A DNA stretch of 64,000 nucleotides from Fontisphaera persica (GCF_024832785.1 NZ_CP116615.1:1-64000); one strand, 5' to 3'; positions 39,535 to 48,857 are shown, numbered from the stretch's first letter. Numbers and translations: made by a program. The notes: generated by a model not told the origin, from the letters alone.

Positions 39535-40080
39535 ATGAAACCGAGATTGCAGGAAAAATACGAAAACGAAGTGGTGCCCGCTCTCATTGCCAAGCGCCAG
39601 TACAAAAACCGGCATGAGGTGCCCCGCCTCGAAAAAATCGTCATCAACATGGGCGTAAGCTCCCAGTTGGAGAAAAGCGCCGTGGAAGATGCCGCCAAGG
39701 ACCTGGCGCTGATTACCGGCCGCAAGCCGGTCATCAGCAAGTCCCGCAAGAGCATTGCCAATTTCAAATTGCGCGCCGGCCATCCGGTGGGCTGCTACGT
39801 CACCCTCCGCCGCGAGGTCATGTATGAGTTTTTTGACCGGCTGGTGGCGGCGGCGCTGCCGCGCATCCGTGACTTTCGCGGGTTGTCGGCGCGCTCCTTT
39901 GACGGGCGCGGCAACTATTCCCTGGGCATTGCGGAGCAGACCATCTTCCCGGAGGTGGACCTGGACAAGATCAAACGCACCCAGGGCATGGACATCACCA
40001 TCGTGACCACCGCCCGCACCAATGAGGAAGCCTACGATTTATTGAAACTGATGGGCTTTCCGTTTGCGGAAAACCGTTAA
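39535..40080 (+). CDS. rplE: 50S ribosomal protein L5
   Basis: A 181-residue L5, which binds 5S rRNA. It contains [40 protein letters not shown] and the C-terminal [20 protein letters not shown]. Family-typical length. The 21-bp linker ends GAGCC before the ATG. Confidence 0.98.
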   Translation: MKPRLQEKYENEVVPALIAKRQYKNRHEVPRLEKIVINMGVSSQLEKSAVEDAAKDLALITGRKPVISKSRKSIANFKLRAGHPVGCYVTLRREVMYEFFDRLVAAALPRIRDFRGLSARSFDGRGNYSLGIAEQTIFPEVDLDKIKRTQGMDITIVTTARTNEEAYDLLKLMGFPFAENR

Positions 40081-40099
40081 CCTTTTTGCTTACACTGAT

Positions 40100-40369
40100 A
40101 TGGCGAAAAAATCCTGGTCCGAACGCAACAAGAAACGCATGGCGCTGGTGAAGAAATACGCCGCCAAACGCGCCGAGCTGAAGGCCAAGCATGACTACGC
40201 CGCGCTGGCCAAGCTGCCGCGCAATTCCAGCCCGGTGCGGGTGGTCAACCGCTGCCCCATCAGCGGGCGCCGCCACGGCTATTTCCGCAAGTTCAACTGC
40301 TCCCGGCTGACTTTCCGGGAGCTGGCCCTGCAGGGCCTCATTCCTGGTGTCACCAAAGCTAGCTGGTAA
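40100..40369 (+). CDS. rpsN: 30S ribosomal protein S14 (zinc-less type)
   Basis: An 89-residue S14. It starts [20 protein letters not shown] and has [20 protein letters not shown] and IPGVTKASW. Only two cysteines occur, so it is the C-minus form that does not bind zinc. The ATG at 40100 fits the family; the upstream open frame overlaps rplE. Confidence 0.97.
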   Translation: MAKKSWSERNKKRMALVKKYAAKRAELKAKHDYAALAKLPRNSSPVRVVNRCPISGRRHGYFRKFNCSRLTFRELALQGLIPGVTKASW

Positions 40370-40378
40370 CTTTGTCCT

Positions 40379-40765
40379 ATGAGCGATCCCATTGCTGACA
40401 TGTTGACGCGCATCCGCAACGCCGCCCACGCCGGCCTGCCCGAGGTGGAAGTGCCCCATTCCCGCCTCAAGGAAAGCCTGGCGGCGATTCTCAAGCGCGA
40501 GGGATACATCCGGGAATACACCGTGGCCGGCCAGGCCGCCAAAACCCTCAAGCTCTTCCTCAAGTACGAAGGCCGCCGCGCCGTGCTGGAGGGCCTGCAG
40601 CGCGTCAGCAAACCCGGCCGCCGCATCTACACGGCCGCCGCCGCCGCCCCGCGCGTCCGCGGGGGGCTGGGCATCGCGGTGCTGTCCACCTCGCGCGGTT
40701 TGATGACCGACGCCGAGGCGCGCAAGCAACATCTGGGCGGCGAGGTGCTTTGCTACGTCTGGTAA
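40379..40765 (+). CDS. rpsH: 30S ribosomal protein S8
   Basis: A 128-residue S8. MSDPIADMLTRIRNAAHAG is the classic start, and GGLGIAVLSTSRGLMTDAEA the classic end with the rRNA-binding Ser. S8 is the autoregulator of the spc operon in E. coli; whether that holds here is not visible. 9 bp after rpsN. Confidence 0.98.
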   Translation: MSDPIADMLTRIRNAAHAGLPEVEVPHSRLKESLAAILKREGYIREYTVAGQAAKTLKLFLKYEGRRAVLEGLQRVSKPGRRIYTAAAAAPRVRGGLGIAVLSTSRGLMTDAEARKQHLGGEVLCYVW

Positions 40766-40785
40766 CCTTTAACTCCCGCTGCTTT

Positions 40786-41322
40786 ATGTCTCGCATTGGC
40801 AAACAACCGATTGTCATCCCGCCCAAGGTGAAGGTGGACGTCAAGGGCCGCACCGTCCACGTGGAAGGCCCCAAGGGCAAGCTGCAATATGAGCTGCCCC
40901 AGCGCACCGCCGCCGCCGTGGAAAGCGGCAAGTTGGTGGTGCACCGCGAGGGCGAGGACGCCCAGGCCAAAGCCCTGCACGGCCTCAGCCGCGCCATTCT
41001 CAACAACATGGTGCGCGGGGTCACCGAGGGTTTTGTCAAGAAACTGGAAATCCACGGTGTCGGCTTCAAGGCCTCGGTCGCCGGCAAGACTGTCACCCTG
41101 AACCTGGGGTACTCGCATCCCATCAACTACGATTTGCCGGACCAGGTCAAGGTGACCGTCGAGGAAAACACCCGCCTCACCATCGAAGGCCCCGACCGCC
41201 AGAAGGTGGGCCAGGTGGCTGCCGATTTGCGCGCCTTCTACCCGCCGGAGCCGTACAAGGGCAAAGGCATTCGTTACGTGGGTGAGCGCATCATCCGCAA
41301 GGAAGGCAAGACCGTGCAATAA
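40786..41322 (+). CDS. rplF: 50S ribosomal protein L6
   Basis: A 178-residue L6. It starts MSRIGKQPIVIPPKVKVDVK and contains the two homologous domains, with VEGPKGKLQYELP in the first and YKGKGIRYVGERIIRKEGKT at the C-terminus next to the sarcin-ricin loop. The ATG is at 40786; an upstream in-frame codon is inside rpsH. Confidence 0.98.
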   Translation: MSRIGKQPIVIPPKVKVDVKGRTVHVEGPKGKLQYELPQRTAAAVESGKLVVHREGEDAQAKALHGLSRAILNNMVRGVTEGFVKKLEIHGVGFKASVAGKTVTLNLGYSHPINYDLPDQVKVTVEENTRLTIEGPDRQKVGQVAADLRAFYPPEPYKGKGIRYVGERIIRKEGKTVQ

Positions 41323-41371
41323 CCCTGATTGAATTGATGGGCTACGGCCCAATCCGTGGCCCGGGAACCCC

Positions 41372-41737
41372 ATGAGAACTGAAGTTAAACATCGTCTGGC
41401 CACCCTCCGCCACTGGCGGGTGCGCAAGAAAATCAGCGGCACCGCCCAGCGGCCTCGCATGAGCGTCTGCTTCACCGGCAAGCACATTTACGTCCAGTTT
41501 GTGGACGACGTCCGCGGCGTGACCCTGGCCTCGGCTTCCACCCGGGCCAAGGACCTGCCCGAGCGCGGCAAGCTCAAGGCCAATGTCAGCTCGGCGGCCA
41601 TTGTGGGCCGCCGCGCCGCCGAGGCGGCCCTGGCCAAGGGCATCACCGCCGTGGTGTTTGACCGCGGCAGCAATTGCTATCATGGCAAGGTCAAAGCGCT
41701 GGCGGATGCCGCCCGCGAGGCCGGATTGAAATTTTAA
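41372..41737 (+). CDS. rplR: 50S ribosomal protein L18
   Basis: A 121-residue L18, a 5S rRNA binder. It contains [38 protein letters not shown] and the terminal [20 protein letters not shown]. The 49-bp spacer before it is the longest inside the spc segment and holds no gene. Confidence 0.97.
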   Translation: MRTEVKHRLATLRHWRVRKKISGTAQRPRMSVCFTGKHIYVQFVDDVRGVTLASASTRAKDLPERGKLKANVSSAAIVGRRAAEAALAKGITAVVFDRGSNCYHGKVKALADAAREAGLKF

Positions 41738-41762
41738 CCCCCATTGAACAGGAGCTGTTACC

Positions 41763-42461
41763 GTGGCTGAAAATCCTAAAAAAGAAAACCTGGACCCGCT
41801 CCCCGAGCAGGAGCAGGAGCAGCAAAGCCCCGCCACCGCTGAAGTCCGCGGCGGCGAGACGGGCGAATCACGCGGCGGAGGGCGCGGCCGCCGGGGACGC
41901 GGCCGGCCCAGCGCGGAAGTCACCGAAGGCCCTGAAGGCCAGACCGGGGAAGAACTGACGGAGAAGGTGGTGTTCATCAACCGCTCCGCCAAGGTTGTCA
42001 AAGGGGGCCGCCGGTTTAGCTTCTCCGCCCTGGTGGTGGTGGGCGACCGCAAGGGCATGGTTGGGGTGGGCCTGGGCAAGGCGGGCGAAGTGGCCGACGC
42101 CATCCGCAAAGGCGGTGAAGTGGCCCGGCGCAACATGGTGAAAGTCTGCCTGAAGGACGCCACCATCCCCCATGAAATCTTTTCCGAATACGACGGCGCC
42201 CGCGTGCTGTTGCGGCCGGCCTCGCCGGGCACCGGCATCATTGCCGGCAAGACCGTGCGCGCCGTGCTGGAATCGGCCGGCGTGCGTGATGTATTGACCA
42301 AATCCCTGGGCAGCAAGAACGCGGCCAACGTGGTCAAAGCCACGTTGAACGCCCTGTTGCGCCTGCGTCTGCGCGAGCAGATTTACCGCAGCCGCGGCCT
42401 GCCGCTGCGCCTGCCGGCCGAGACCGCGCCGGCGGCCCAGGAGACTCCGGCCACCGTCTGA
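41763..42461 (+). CDS. rpsE: 30S ribosomal protein S5 with long N-terminal extension
   Basis: A 232-residue S5, about 65 residues longer than E. coli S5. The extra N-terminus is low-complexity: Glu/Gln (EQEQEQQ) then Gly/Arg-rich ([14 protein letters not shown]), followed by the ordinary core [20 protein letters not shown] and the C-terminal [19 protein letters not shown] start at 41763 with an AGGAG 8 nt upstream, one of the few strong SDs in the operon, so the extension is translated. The RGG-like stretch could bind RNA. The neighbouring L30 gene (rpmD) is missing. Confidence 0.97.
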   Translation: MAENPKKENLDPLPEQEQEQQSPATAEVRGGETGESRGGGRGRRGRGRPSAEVTEGPEGQTGEELTEKVVFINRSAKVVKGGRRFSFSALVVVGDRKGMVGVGLGKAGEVADAIRKGGEVARRNMVKVCLKDATIPHEIFSEYDGARVLLRPASPGTGIIAGKTVRAVLESAGVRDVLTKSLGSKNAANVVKATLNALLRLRLREQIYRSRGLPLRLPAETAPAAQETPATV

Positions 42462-42491
42462 GCAGTTTGGAACGTCAGTTGATATTTGCCT

Positions 42492-42953
42492 ATGCGTTTA
42501 CATGATTTGAAACCCCGGCCCGGCGCCAAGCATCGCCGCAAACGCCTCGGCGCGGGCGAATCCAGTGGTCACGGCAAAACCAGCGGCCGCGGTGGCAAGG
42601 GCCAGACCGCCCGCTCCGGCAGCTCCATCCGGCCCACCTTTGAAGGCGGCCAGATGCCGTTGATTCGCCGCATTCCCAAGCGCGGCTTCAACAATGCCCG
42701 CTTTGCCACGCGGTACCTGACGGTGAACCTGGAGGCGCTGAATCGCTTTGAGGACGGCGCGCGGGTGGATGAAGCCCTGTTGCGGCAAAGCGGCCTTGCG
42801 CGGGGCAAGGCGGATGGCATCAAGATTCTCGGCAACGGCGAACTGAAAAAGAAATTGACCGTGGTGGCCAGCGCGTTCAGCGCTTCGGCGCGCGCCAAAA
42901 TTGAAGCCTTGGGCGGGGTCTGCGAAAAGGCCGCCGCGGCGGCCAAAGCCTGA
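42492..42953 (+). CDS. rplO: 50S ribosomal protein L15
   Basis: A 153-residue L15. It starts MRLHDLKPRPGAKHRRKRLG, followed by the glycine-rich GESSGHGKTSGRGGKGQTAR and the core PLIRRIPKRGFNN. It directly follows rpsE by 30 bp with no rpmD between. Confidence 0.97.
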   Translation: MRLHDLKPRPGAKHRRKRLGAGESSGHGKTSGRGGKGQTARSGSSIRPTFEGGQMPLIRRIPKRGFNNARFATRYLTVNLEALNRFEDGARVDEALLRQSGLARGKADGIKILGNGELKKKLTVVASAFSASARAKIEALGGVCEKAAAAAKA

Positions 42954-42976
42954 CCGGAAAGGGGAAACCAGGGGTT

Positions 42977-44374
42977 ATGCTCGCGAAAATCGCCAACACC
43001 TTCACCAATGCCTTCAGGATACCGGAGCTGAAGTCTCGCATCCTGTTCACCCTGTTCATTCTGGCGGTGTGCCGGTTGGTGGCGGTCATCCCCATTCCCG
43101 GCCTGGACGGGTCGGTGTTGTTTGAGTACTTCCGCGACCTGGAAAAACAGCAGGGGCAGGGCGGGGGGTTGATGGGCATGTACAGCCTGTTCACCGGCGG
43201 CGCGCTGGAGCGCTGCGCTATTGGCTCGCTGGGCATCATGCCTTACATCAGCGCCACCATCATCATCCAGTTGCTCACCGCGGTGATTCCACGGCTCAGC
43301 AAACTGGCGCGCGAGGAGGGCGGGCGCACCAAGATTATTCAGTATGGCCGTTACCTCACCGTGCTGCTCTGTCTGGGATGGGGCATGATCATGGCGCACG
43401 TGTGGGAGAACCCGCGGGAAATGTTCCCCGGCCTCACGGAAGATTTGGTGCGCAATCCGGGCTGGTTTTACCGCATTCAGACCACCGTCATCCTGACCAC
43501 CGGCACGCTGCTGCTCATGTGGCTGGGCGAGCAGATCACGGATCGGGGCATTGGCAATGGCGTATCCCTCATCATCACCATCGGTATTGTGGCCCGGGTG
43601 CCCCAGGCCGGCCATGCCCTGGTGGACATGTTCTCCGCCGGTGGCGCGATTGCCGAGAAGTTCACCATCTTCCACGGTGTCTTTTTGATTCTGATGCTGG
43701 CGGCGGTGGTGGCGGGCACCATTGCCATCACTCAGGCCCAGCGCAAGGTGGCGGTGCAGTACGCCCAGCGCGCCGTGGGCCGCAAGGTTTATCAGGGCGG
43801 CACTTCGTTCATGCCCCTGCGCGTCAACTACGCGGGCGTCATGCCCATCATCTTCGCCCAGGCCATCCTCATGTTCCCGCAAAAAATCCTGGAGAGTCTG
43901 GGCAACCTGCCCGGCGTGGGGGCCGGTCTCAAGGGCATCTTCCGCGCCATTGGGGCCTCGCTGAACCACGGCGAGCCGGCCTACTTTCTCATCTACGGGC
44001 TGATGATCATGTTTTTCTCCTATTTCTGGGTTGCCACCCAGTTCAATGAAATTCAGATTGCGGATGATTTGAAGAAATACGGCGGATACATTCCGGGGGT
44101 CCGGCCCGGCCAGGCGACGAGCGACTTCCTGCATCATGCCATGAGCCGGATCACCCTGGCGGGCGCGGTGTTCCTGACGATCATTGCCGTTATTCCAGAT
44201 TTGTTGTATAAGGTAATGAATGTGCCGTATCAGGTGGGCCAGTTTTTTGGCGGCACCAGTTTGTTAATCACCGTGGGTGTGATGTTGGACACCATGCGCC
44301 AGATGGAGACCCACCTCCTGATGCGCCATTATGACGGATTCCTGAAGAAAGGCCGCCTGCGCGGGCGCATCTGA
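42977..44374 (+). CDS. secY: preprotein translocase subunit SecY
   Basis: A 465-residue, ten-span translocation channel. It has RILFTLFILAVCRLVAVIPI (TM1), the plug region around GALERCAIGSLGIMPYISA, the cytoplasmic loop with YAQRAVGRKVYQGG and the C-terminal GGTSLLITVGVMLDTMRQME. It partners with SecE (18961). The usual adk does not follow; map comes next. Confidence 0.98.
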   Translation: MLAKIANTFTNAFRIPELKSRILFTLFILAVCRLVAVIPIPGLDGSVLFEYFRDLEKQQGQGGGLMGMYSLFTGGALERCAIGSLGIMPYISATIIIQLLTAVIPRLSKLAREEGGRTKIIQYGRYLTVLLCLGWGMIMAHVWENPREMFPGLTEDLVRNPGWFYRIQTTVILTTGTLLLMWLGEQITDRGIGNGVSLIITIGIVARVPQAGHALVDMFSAGGAIAEKFTIFHGVFLILMLAAVVAGTIAITQAQRKVAVQYAQRAVGRKVYQGGTSFMPLRVNYAGVMPIIFAQAILMFPQKILESLGNLPGVGAGLKGIFRAIGASLNHGEPAYFLIYGLMIMFFSYFWVATQFNEIQIADDLKKYGGYIPGVRPGQATSDFLHHAMSRITLAGAVFLTIIAVIPDLLYKVMNVPYQVGQFFGGTSLLITVGVMLDTMRQMETHLLMRHYDGFLKKGRLRGRI

Positions 44375-44408
44375 GCGCGGCGGACGGCCGGTGAAAGACC
44401 TTGGGGTG

Positions 44409-45203
44409 ATGATTGTCATCAAAACAGGACGCGATTTGGAAGCCATGCGGGCCGCTTGCCGCGTGGCGCGCGCTGTTTTGGATGAAGTGGCCGCCGCGGT
44501 GGCCCCCGGAGTGACCACGCAGGAATTGGATGATTATGCCGCCGAGCGCATCAAGCATTACAACGCCCGCAGCGCCTTTCTGGGGTATCGGGTGGGCAAC
44601 TTGAAATACCCCTGCCACACCTGCATTTCCATCAACGAGCAGGTGGTGCACGGCCTGGCGGGTCCCCGGCGGATTGCTTTTGGCGACCTTGTCAGCATTG
44701 ATGTGGGGGTCTATTATGAAGGTTTTGTGGGTGACAACGCCCGGACAGTGGCGGCGGGCGGCTGCACCGACCCGGTGGCCGCGCGGCTGTTGGAGGCCAC
44801 CGAAACCGCCCTCCAGCGCGGCATTGCCGCCGCCTTGGCGGGCAACCGGGTGAAGGACATCTCCCGCGCGGTCCAGCAGCATGTGGAAAGCCAGGGCTTC
44901 AGCGTGGTGCGCGAATTCGTGGGCCACGGGGTGGGCCGCCACATGCACGAAGAACCGCAGGTGCCCAATTTTGTGGAACCGGGACGCCCGTCGCCGCTGT
45001 TGCGGCCGGGCATGACGCTGGCCATTGAACCGATGGTTAATGCCGGCAAACCCGGGGTGAAACGCTTGAAAGATGGCTGGACAGTGGTGACCGAAGATGG
45101 TTCACTGTCCGCCCATTTTGAGCACACCGTCCTGGTGACGGAAGGCGAGCCGGAAATCCTGACGTGCACGAATCAAACATCATTCGCGCTGAAGGTGTCG
45201 TGA
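44409..45203 (+). CDS. map: methionine aminopeptidase, type I
   Basis: A 264-residue M24A peptidase that removes initiator Met. The five metal ligands are visible: Asp in SIDVGVYYEG, Asp in GDNARTV, His in VGHGVGRHMHEEP, Glu in LAIEPMVN and Glu in AHFEHTVLV. There is no N-terminal zinc or SH3 extension. ATG at 44409; a GTG at 44391 is also in frame. Its 3' end overlaps infA by 40 nt in another frame. Confidence 0.97.
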   Translation: MIVIKTGRDLEAMRAACRVARAVLDEVAAAVAPGVTTQELDDYAAERIKHYNARSAFLGYRVGNLKYPCHTCISINEQVVHGLAGPRRIAFGDLVSIDVGVYYEGFVGDNARTVAAGGCTDPVAARLLEATETALQRGIAAALAGNRVKDISRAVQQHVESQGFSVVREFVGHGVGRHMHEEPQVPNFVEPGRPSPLLRPGMTLAIEPMVNAGKPGVKRLKDGWTVVTEDGSLSAHFEHTVLVTEGEPEILTCTNQTSFALKVS

Positions 45204-45394
45204 TCGCCGTGCTCAAAGAACGGTTGTACCGGGTGGAACTGGCCAATGGTCATCAATTTCTGGCCTTTGTCACCGCCCGGCGCGCGGCAGCCGGCGACCG
45301 CTACGAGGTGGGCCAGCGCGTGATGGCGGAACTTTCGCCCCTGGACCTGAGCAAGGGGCGGCTGGTGGGGCGCTTGGACGCCTCTCCACGGTGA
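45164..45394 (+). CDS. infA: translation initiation factor IF-1
   Basis: A 76-residue OB-fold IF-1. The core reads RAEGVVIAVLKERLYRVELA, NGHQFLAF, then MAELSPLDLSKGRLVGRL, matching E. coli IF-1 over its length although the start and the loop after strand 3 diverge. A GTG start at 45164 lies inside map, overlapping by 40 nt. No other start codon precedes the core, so the overlap is real unless a non-canonical start is used. Next gene rpmJ. Confidence 0.9.
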   Translation: MHESNIIRAEGVVIAVLKERLYRVELANGHQFLAFVTARRAAAGDRYEVGQRVMAELSPLDLSKGRLVGRLDASPR

Positions 45395-45409
45395 TTTTGG
45401 AGTGAAGTT

Positions 45410-45523
45410 ATGAAGATACGGGCATCGGTGAAGAAACTGTGCGAAAACTGCAAGATTATTAAACGCAAAGGCGTGATTCGCGTCATTTGCACCAATCCGC
45501 GCCACAAGCAGCGGCAAGGTTGA
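45410..45523 (+). CDS. rpmJ: 50S ribosomal protein L36
   Basis: A 37-residue protein: [20 protein letters not shown], then [16 protein letters not shown]. The zinc ligands Cys11, Cys14, Cys27 and His32 are all present, so it is the zinc-binding (C+) form. ATG at 45410, between infA and rpsM as in most bacteria. Confidence 0.96.
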   Translation: MKIRASVKKLCENCKIIKRKGVIRVICTNPRHKQRQG

Positions 45524-45544
45524 GCTTTTTAATTCAAGAACACT

Positions 45545-45940
45545 ATGGCACGCATCATCGGCGTTGAAATTCCGGGCGAAAAACGCATCGAAATCGCCCT
45601 CCGCTACATTTACGGCATCGGCCCCACCACGGCCCTGGAAATCTGCCGCCGCGCCAACATTCCGCTGGGCACGCGGGCAAAGGATTTGACCGAGCAGCAG
45701 CTCTCCCAAATCGTCCATGCCATTCAGGACGGCAAATACGTCATTGAAGGCGACCTCCGCCGCGAAATTGGCCTGAACCTCAAACGTCTGCAGGCCATCA
45801 AATGCTATCGCGGCATCCGGCACCTGCGCGGCCTGCCCGTGCGCGGCCAGCGCACCCAAACCAACGCCCGCACCCGGAAAGGACCGCGCAAAACCGTGGG
45901 GGTGGTGCGCAATCCCAACGCCAAGGCGGGCATCCATTAA
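45545..45940 (+). CDS. rpsM: 30S ribosomal protein S13
   Basis: A 131-residue S13. It starts [20 protein letters not shown] with the helix-hairpin-helix [14 protein letters not shown], and the tRNA-contacting C-terminal tail is [20 protein letters not shown]. Slightly longer C-terminus than E. coli (118). Confidence 0.98.
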   Translation: MARIIGVEIPGEKRIEIALRYIYGIGPTTALEICRRANIPLGTRAKDLTEQQLSQIVHAIQDGKYVIEGDLRREIGLNLKRLQAIKCYRGIRHLRGLPVRGQRTQTNARTRKGPRKTVGVVRNPNAKAGIH

Positions 45941-45957
45941 TCCCTGTTTAACCTGCT

Positions 45958-46590
45958 ATGTCTGACGAGACCAAAAAACCCGCTCCTGCTCCCAAGGAAT
46001 CCAAACCAGAAGCCGCCGCGCCGGCCGCGGAAAAACCGGCCAAGGCTGCCAAGAAGGCCGCTGCTGGCGAAGGCAAGGCGGCTGAGGCCAAGGCGGCTGA
46101 GGCCAAGCCTGCCGCCGAGGCCAAGCCAGCGGAGACGCCGGCACCCGGCACTCCGCCTGCAGCCGCTTCCGCTCCCACGGCGGCGGAACTTTTGGGCGAT
46201 GATCTTTCCGCCAAGAAAATCATCAAAGCCAAGGGTGCCAAAAACATTGTCAGCGGGATTGCGCACATTCTGGCCACTTTCAACAACACCCAGGTCAGCA
46301 TCACGGACATGCACGGCAACGTGATTGGGTGGGCAACCGCGGGCCGCGTGGGCTTCAAAGGCTCCCGCAAAAGCACCGCCTTTGCCGCCCAGCAGGTGGC
46401 GCAGGAGGCCGCCCGCCAGGCGATGTCCCACGGCATGAAGGAAGTGGAGGTCCACGTCAAAGGCCCCGGCTCCGGCCGCGAGGCGGCCATTCGCGCCTTG
46501 CAGACGATTGGCCTGGAAATCACCGTAATCAAGGACGTGACCCCCGTGCCCCATAACGGGTGCCGTCCGCGCAAGAAACGCCGTGTCTAA
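45958..46590 (+). CDS. rpsK: 30S ribosomal protein S11 with about 80-residue N-terminal extension
   Basis: A 210-residue S11; the family is about 129. The core from about residue 83 is normal: [40 protein letters not shown], and the end [12 protein letters not shown]. The first 80 residues are almost only Ala, Lys, Pro and Glu (repeats such as [19 protein letters not shown]), so probably disordered and positively and negatively mixed. The frame is continuous from an ATG 17 bp after rpsM. A later start would leave a large untranslated gap, so the extension appears real. Confidence 0.96.
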   Translation: MSDETKKPAPAPKESKPEAAAPAAEKPAKAAKKAAAGEGKAAEAKAAEAKPAAEAKPAETPAPGTPPAAASAPTAAELLGDDLSAKKIIKAKGAKNIVSGIAHILATFNNTQVSITDMHGNVIGWATAGRVGFKGSRKSTAFAAQQVAQEAARQAMSHGMKEVEVHVKGPGSGREAAIRALQTIGLEITVIKDVTPVPHNGCRPRKKRRV

Positions 46591-46618
46591 CCGCAACCCC
46601 GATTAATTTTTCAAGTCC

Positions 46619-47227
46619 ATGGCACACTATACTGGTCCACGCGTTCGCATCAGCCGCCGGTTCAAGACCCCCATCTTCGGCCCGTCCAAGTATTTGGAGC
46701 GCCGCCAATACGGGCCGGGCGTGCACGGCCCCAAGGCCCGCCGCAAGGTCACCGAATATGCGCTGGGTCTGATTGAAAAACAGAAGCTGCGTTATTACTA
46801 CGGCCTGCAGGAGCGCCAGTTCCGCGGCGTTTACGAAAAGGCCCTGCGCCGCCGGGGTGTGACTGGCGAGCAAATGCTCCAATTGCTGGAGTGTCGGCTG
46901 GATAATGTGGTGTATCACCTCGGCTTTGCCCCCACGCGGCCAGCGGCGCGCCAGATGGTCACCCACGGGCACATTCGCGTCAACGGGCGCAAGGTGAACA
47001 TTCCGTCCTACACCCTGAAGGTCAACGACGAGATTGAAGTCCGCAATCACAACGTGAGCCGGCAGATGGCGACGCGCAACCTCGAGATGTCCACCAGCCG
47101 CGCCGTGCCGGACTGGCTGGCGCTCGAGAAGGACAATTTCAAGGGCCGCGTGATGCGCATCCCGACCCGCGATGAAATCCAGCCCATCGCCAACGAGCAG
47201 GCGGTGGTCGAATTTTATTCCCGCTAA
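46619..47227 (+). CDS. rpsD: 30S ribosomal protein S4
   Basis: A 202-residue S4. The S4 RNA-binding domain reads RLDNVVYHLGFAPTRPAARQ followed by VTHGHIRVNGRKVNIPSY. No N-terminal zinc cluster is present. Ends with PIANEQAVVEFYSR. ATG at 46619. Confidence 0.98.
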   Translation: MAHYTGPRVRISRRFKTPIFGPSKYLERRQYGPGVHGPKARRKVTEYALGLIEKQKLRYYYGLQERQFRGVYEKALRRRGVTGEQMLQLLECRLDNVVYHLGFAPTRPAARQMVTHGHIRVNGRKVNIPSYTLKVNDEIEVRNHNVSRQMATRNLEMSTSRAVPDWLALEKDNFKGRVMRIPTRDEIQPIANEQAVVEFYSR

Positions 47228-47335
47228 ACCATAACTCGCCCCTTGCGGGGCAGGGCAAATATACGGGCGCTCCCGGGTTGCGGGAATAAATCCCCGGGGG
47301 TCGCCAGGTTAAATTTGCCGGAAAGGAACTGAACC

Positions 47336-48385
47336 ATGCCAGTACGTCTAGGCCGTTTCGAGATGCCCAAGCGGTTGGTCAAGGATGAAACCACCGCCAC
47401 CGAAACCTACGCCAAATTCATCGCCGAACCGTTTGAAACCGGTTACGGCCACACCATCGGCAACTCGCTGCGCCGCGTGTTGCTGTCCTCCCTGGAAGGG
47501 GCGGCCATCACCAGCGTGCGCATCGAAGGCGCCATGCACGAATTTGCCACGGTGGATGGCGTCGTCGAAGACGTCACCGACATCGTGCTCAATCTCAAGA
47601 AGGTCCGCTTCAAGGCGCACAGCCGGGAAGAACAGGTCCTGTACCTTTCCGTCAACAAGGAAGGCGACGTTCTGGCCGAGGACATCCAGCTCAACCAAAA
47701 CCTGGAGCTGGTGAATCCCAAGCAGAAAATCTGCACCCTCGACAAGAAGCGCAAGCTGGAGATGGAACTGACCGTCAAGGTGGGCCGCGGCTTCTGCCCG
47801 GGCGATGAAAACAAAAAGCCCGACCAGGCCATTGGCGTCATTCCCATTGACTCCATCTTCTCGCCGGTTACCCGCGTGAAATACTCCGTGGAGGCCGCGC
47901 GCGTGGGGCAGCGCACCGATTACGACCGCCTGATTCTCGAAATCTGGACCGATGGACGGATTTCGCCCGATGACGCCCTGACCCAGGCCTCGGCCATCCT
48001 GCAGCGGCACCTGGATGTCTTTGTGGGCTATGACAAGAACGCGGTGGAATTTGAAGAGCAGGTGGACCGTCAGGATGACGAGCGCGCCAAGCTCAAGAAG
48101 CTGCTCAACATGAGCGTCAACGAAATCGAGCTGAGCGTGCGCGCCGCCAACTGCCTCAACAACGCCAACATCACCACCGTGGGCCAGTTGGCGATGAAGA
48201 CCGAGTCGGAGATGTTGAAGTACCGCAACTTTGGCAAGAAATCGCTGAACGAAATCAAAGAGAAACTCGCGGCACTGGGCCTGACCCTGGGCATGCACTT
48301 TGACCCGGACCTCATCGAAGCGGCGCCCGCCCCCAGCGGCTCTTCCGCCCGCGATGACATCAAAAACCTTTTGAGCAACGACTGA
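47336..48385 (+). CDS. rpoA: DNA-directed RNA polymerase subunit alpha
   Basis: A 349-residue alpha subunit. The N-terminal dimerisation domain has FETGYGHTIGNSLRRVLLSS and LEGAAITSVRIEG. The C-terminal domain (about 265-325), which binds UP elements and activators, has LSVRAANCLNNANITTVGQL and KYRNFGKKSLNEIKEKLAAL. An AAAGGA precedes the ATG. The 108-bp spacer from rpsD contains GC-rich inverted repeats (GCCCC/GGGGC near 47240) but no gene. Confidence 0.98.
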   Translation: MPVRLGRFEMPKRLVKDETTATETYAKFIAEPFETGYGHTIGNSLRRVLLSSLEGAAITSVRIEGAMHEFATVDGVVEDVTDIVLNLKKVRFKAHSREEQVLYLSVNKEGDVLAEDIQLNQNLELVNPKQKICTLDKKRKLEMELTVKVGRGFCPGDENKKPDQAIGVIPIDSIFSPVTRVKYSVEAARVGQRTDYDRLILEIWTDGRISPDDALTQASAILQRHLDVFVGYDKNAVEFEEQVDRQDDERAKLKKLLNMSVNEIELSVRAANCLNNANITTVGQLAMKTESEMLKYRNFGKKSLNEIKEKLAALGLTLGMHFDPDLIEAAPAPSGSSARDDIKNLLSND

Positions 48386-48391
48386 TGCCTT

Positions 48392-48832
48392 ATGCGCCAC
48401 TTAAAACGCACCGCCAAGCTTGGCCGCCAGTTCCAGCATCGCAATGCCATGCTGGCCAACCTGGTGTGCAGCCTCATTAAACACAAACGGGTGACCACCA
48501 CCCTTGCCAAGGCCCGCGCCGCGCGCAGCCTGGCCGAGAAAATGGTCACCCTCGGCAAACGCGGCACGCTGCATGCCCGCCGCCTGGCGGCCGCCCGGCT
48601 GCACCAGGAGGACGCCGTGAAAATCCTGTTCAACCAAATCGCGCCGGCCCAGAAAAATCGTCCGGGGGGTTACACCCGTATCGTCAAGCTCGGCCAGCGC
48701 CGTGGTGACGCCGCCCAGGAGGCCATCCTGGAATGGGTGGAGTTGCCGGCCGCGCAACCGGAAACCGCCAAAACCACGGAAGACAAAGCGGCTGCGCCAG
48801 CTCCGGCGGCCACGGCCGAAGCGGCCAAATAA
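48392..48832 (+). CDS. rplQ: 50S ribosomal protein L17
   Basis: A 146-residue L17. It has [20 protein letters not shown], the conserved [20 protein letters not shown], and [22 protein letters not shown]-terminal Ala/Pro/Glu/Lys-rich tail of about 25 residues is added. It is the last gene of the alpha segment, followed by a terminator. Confidence 0.97.
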   Translation: MRHLKRTAKLGRQFQHRNAMLANLVCSLIKHKRVTTTLAKARAARSLAEKMVTLGKRGTLHARRLAAARLHQEDAVKILFNQIAPAQKNRPGGYTRIVKLGQRRGDAAQEAILEWVELPAAQPETAKTTEDKAAAPAPAATAEAAK

Positions 48833-48857
48833 CCTGCGCTACAATCTTAACTCGGGC

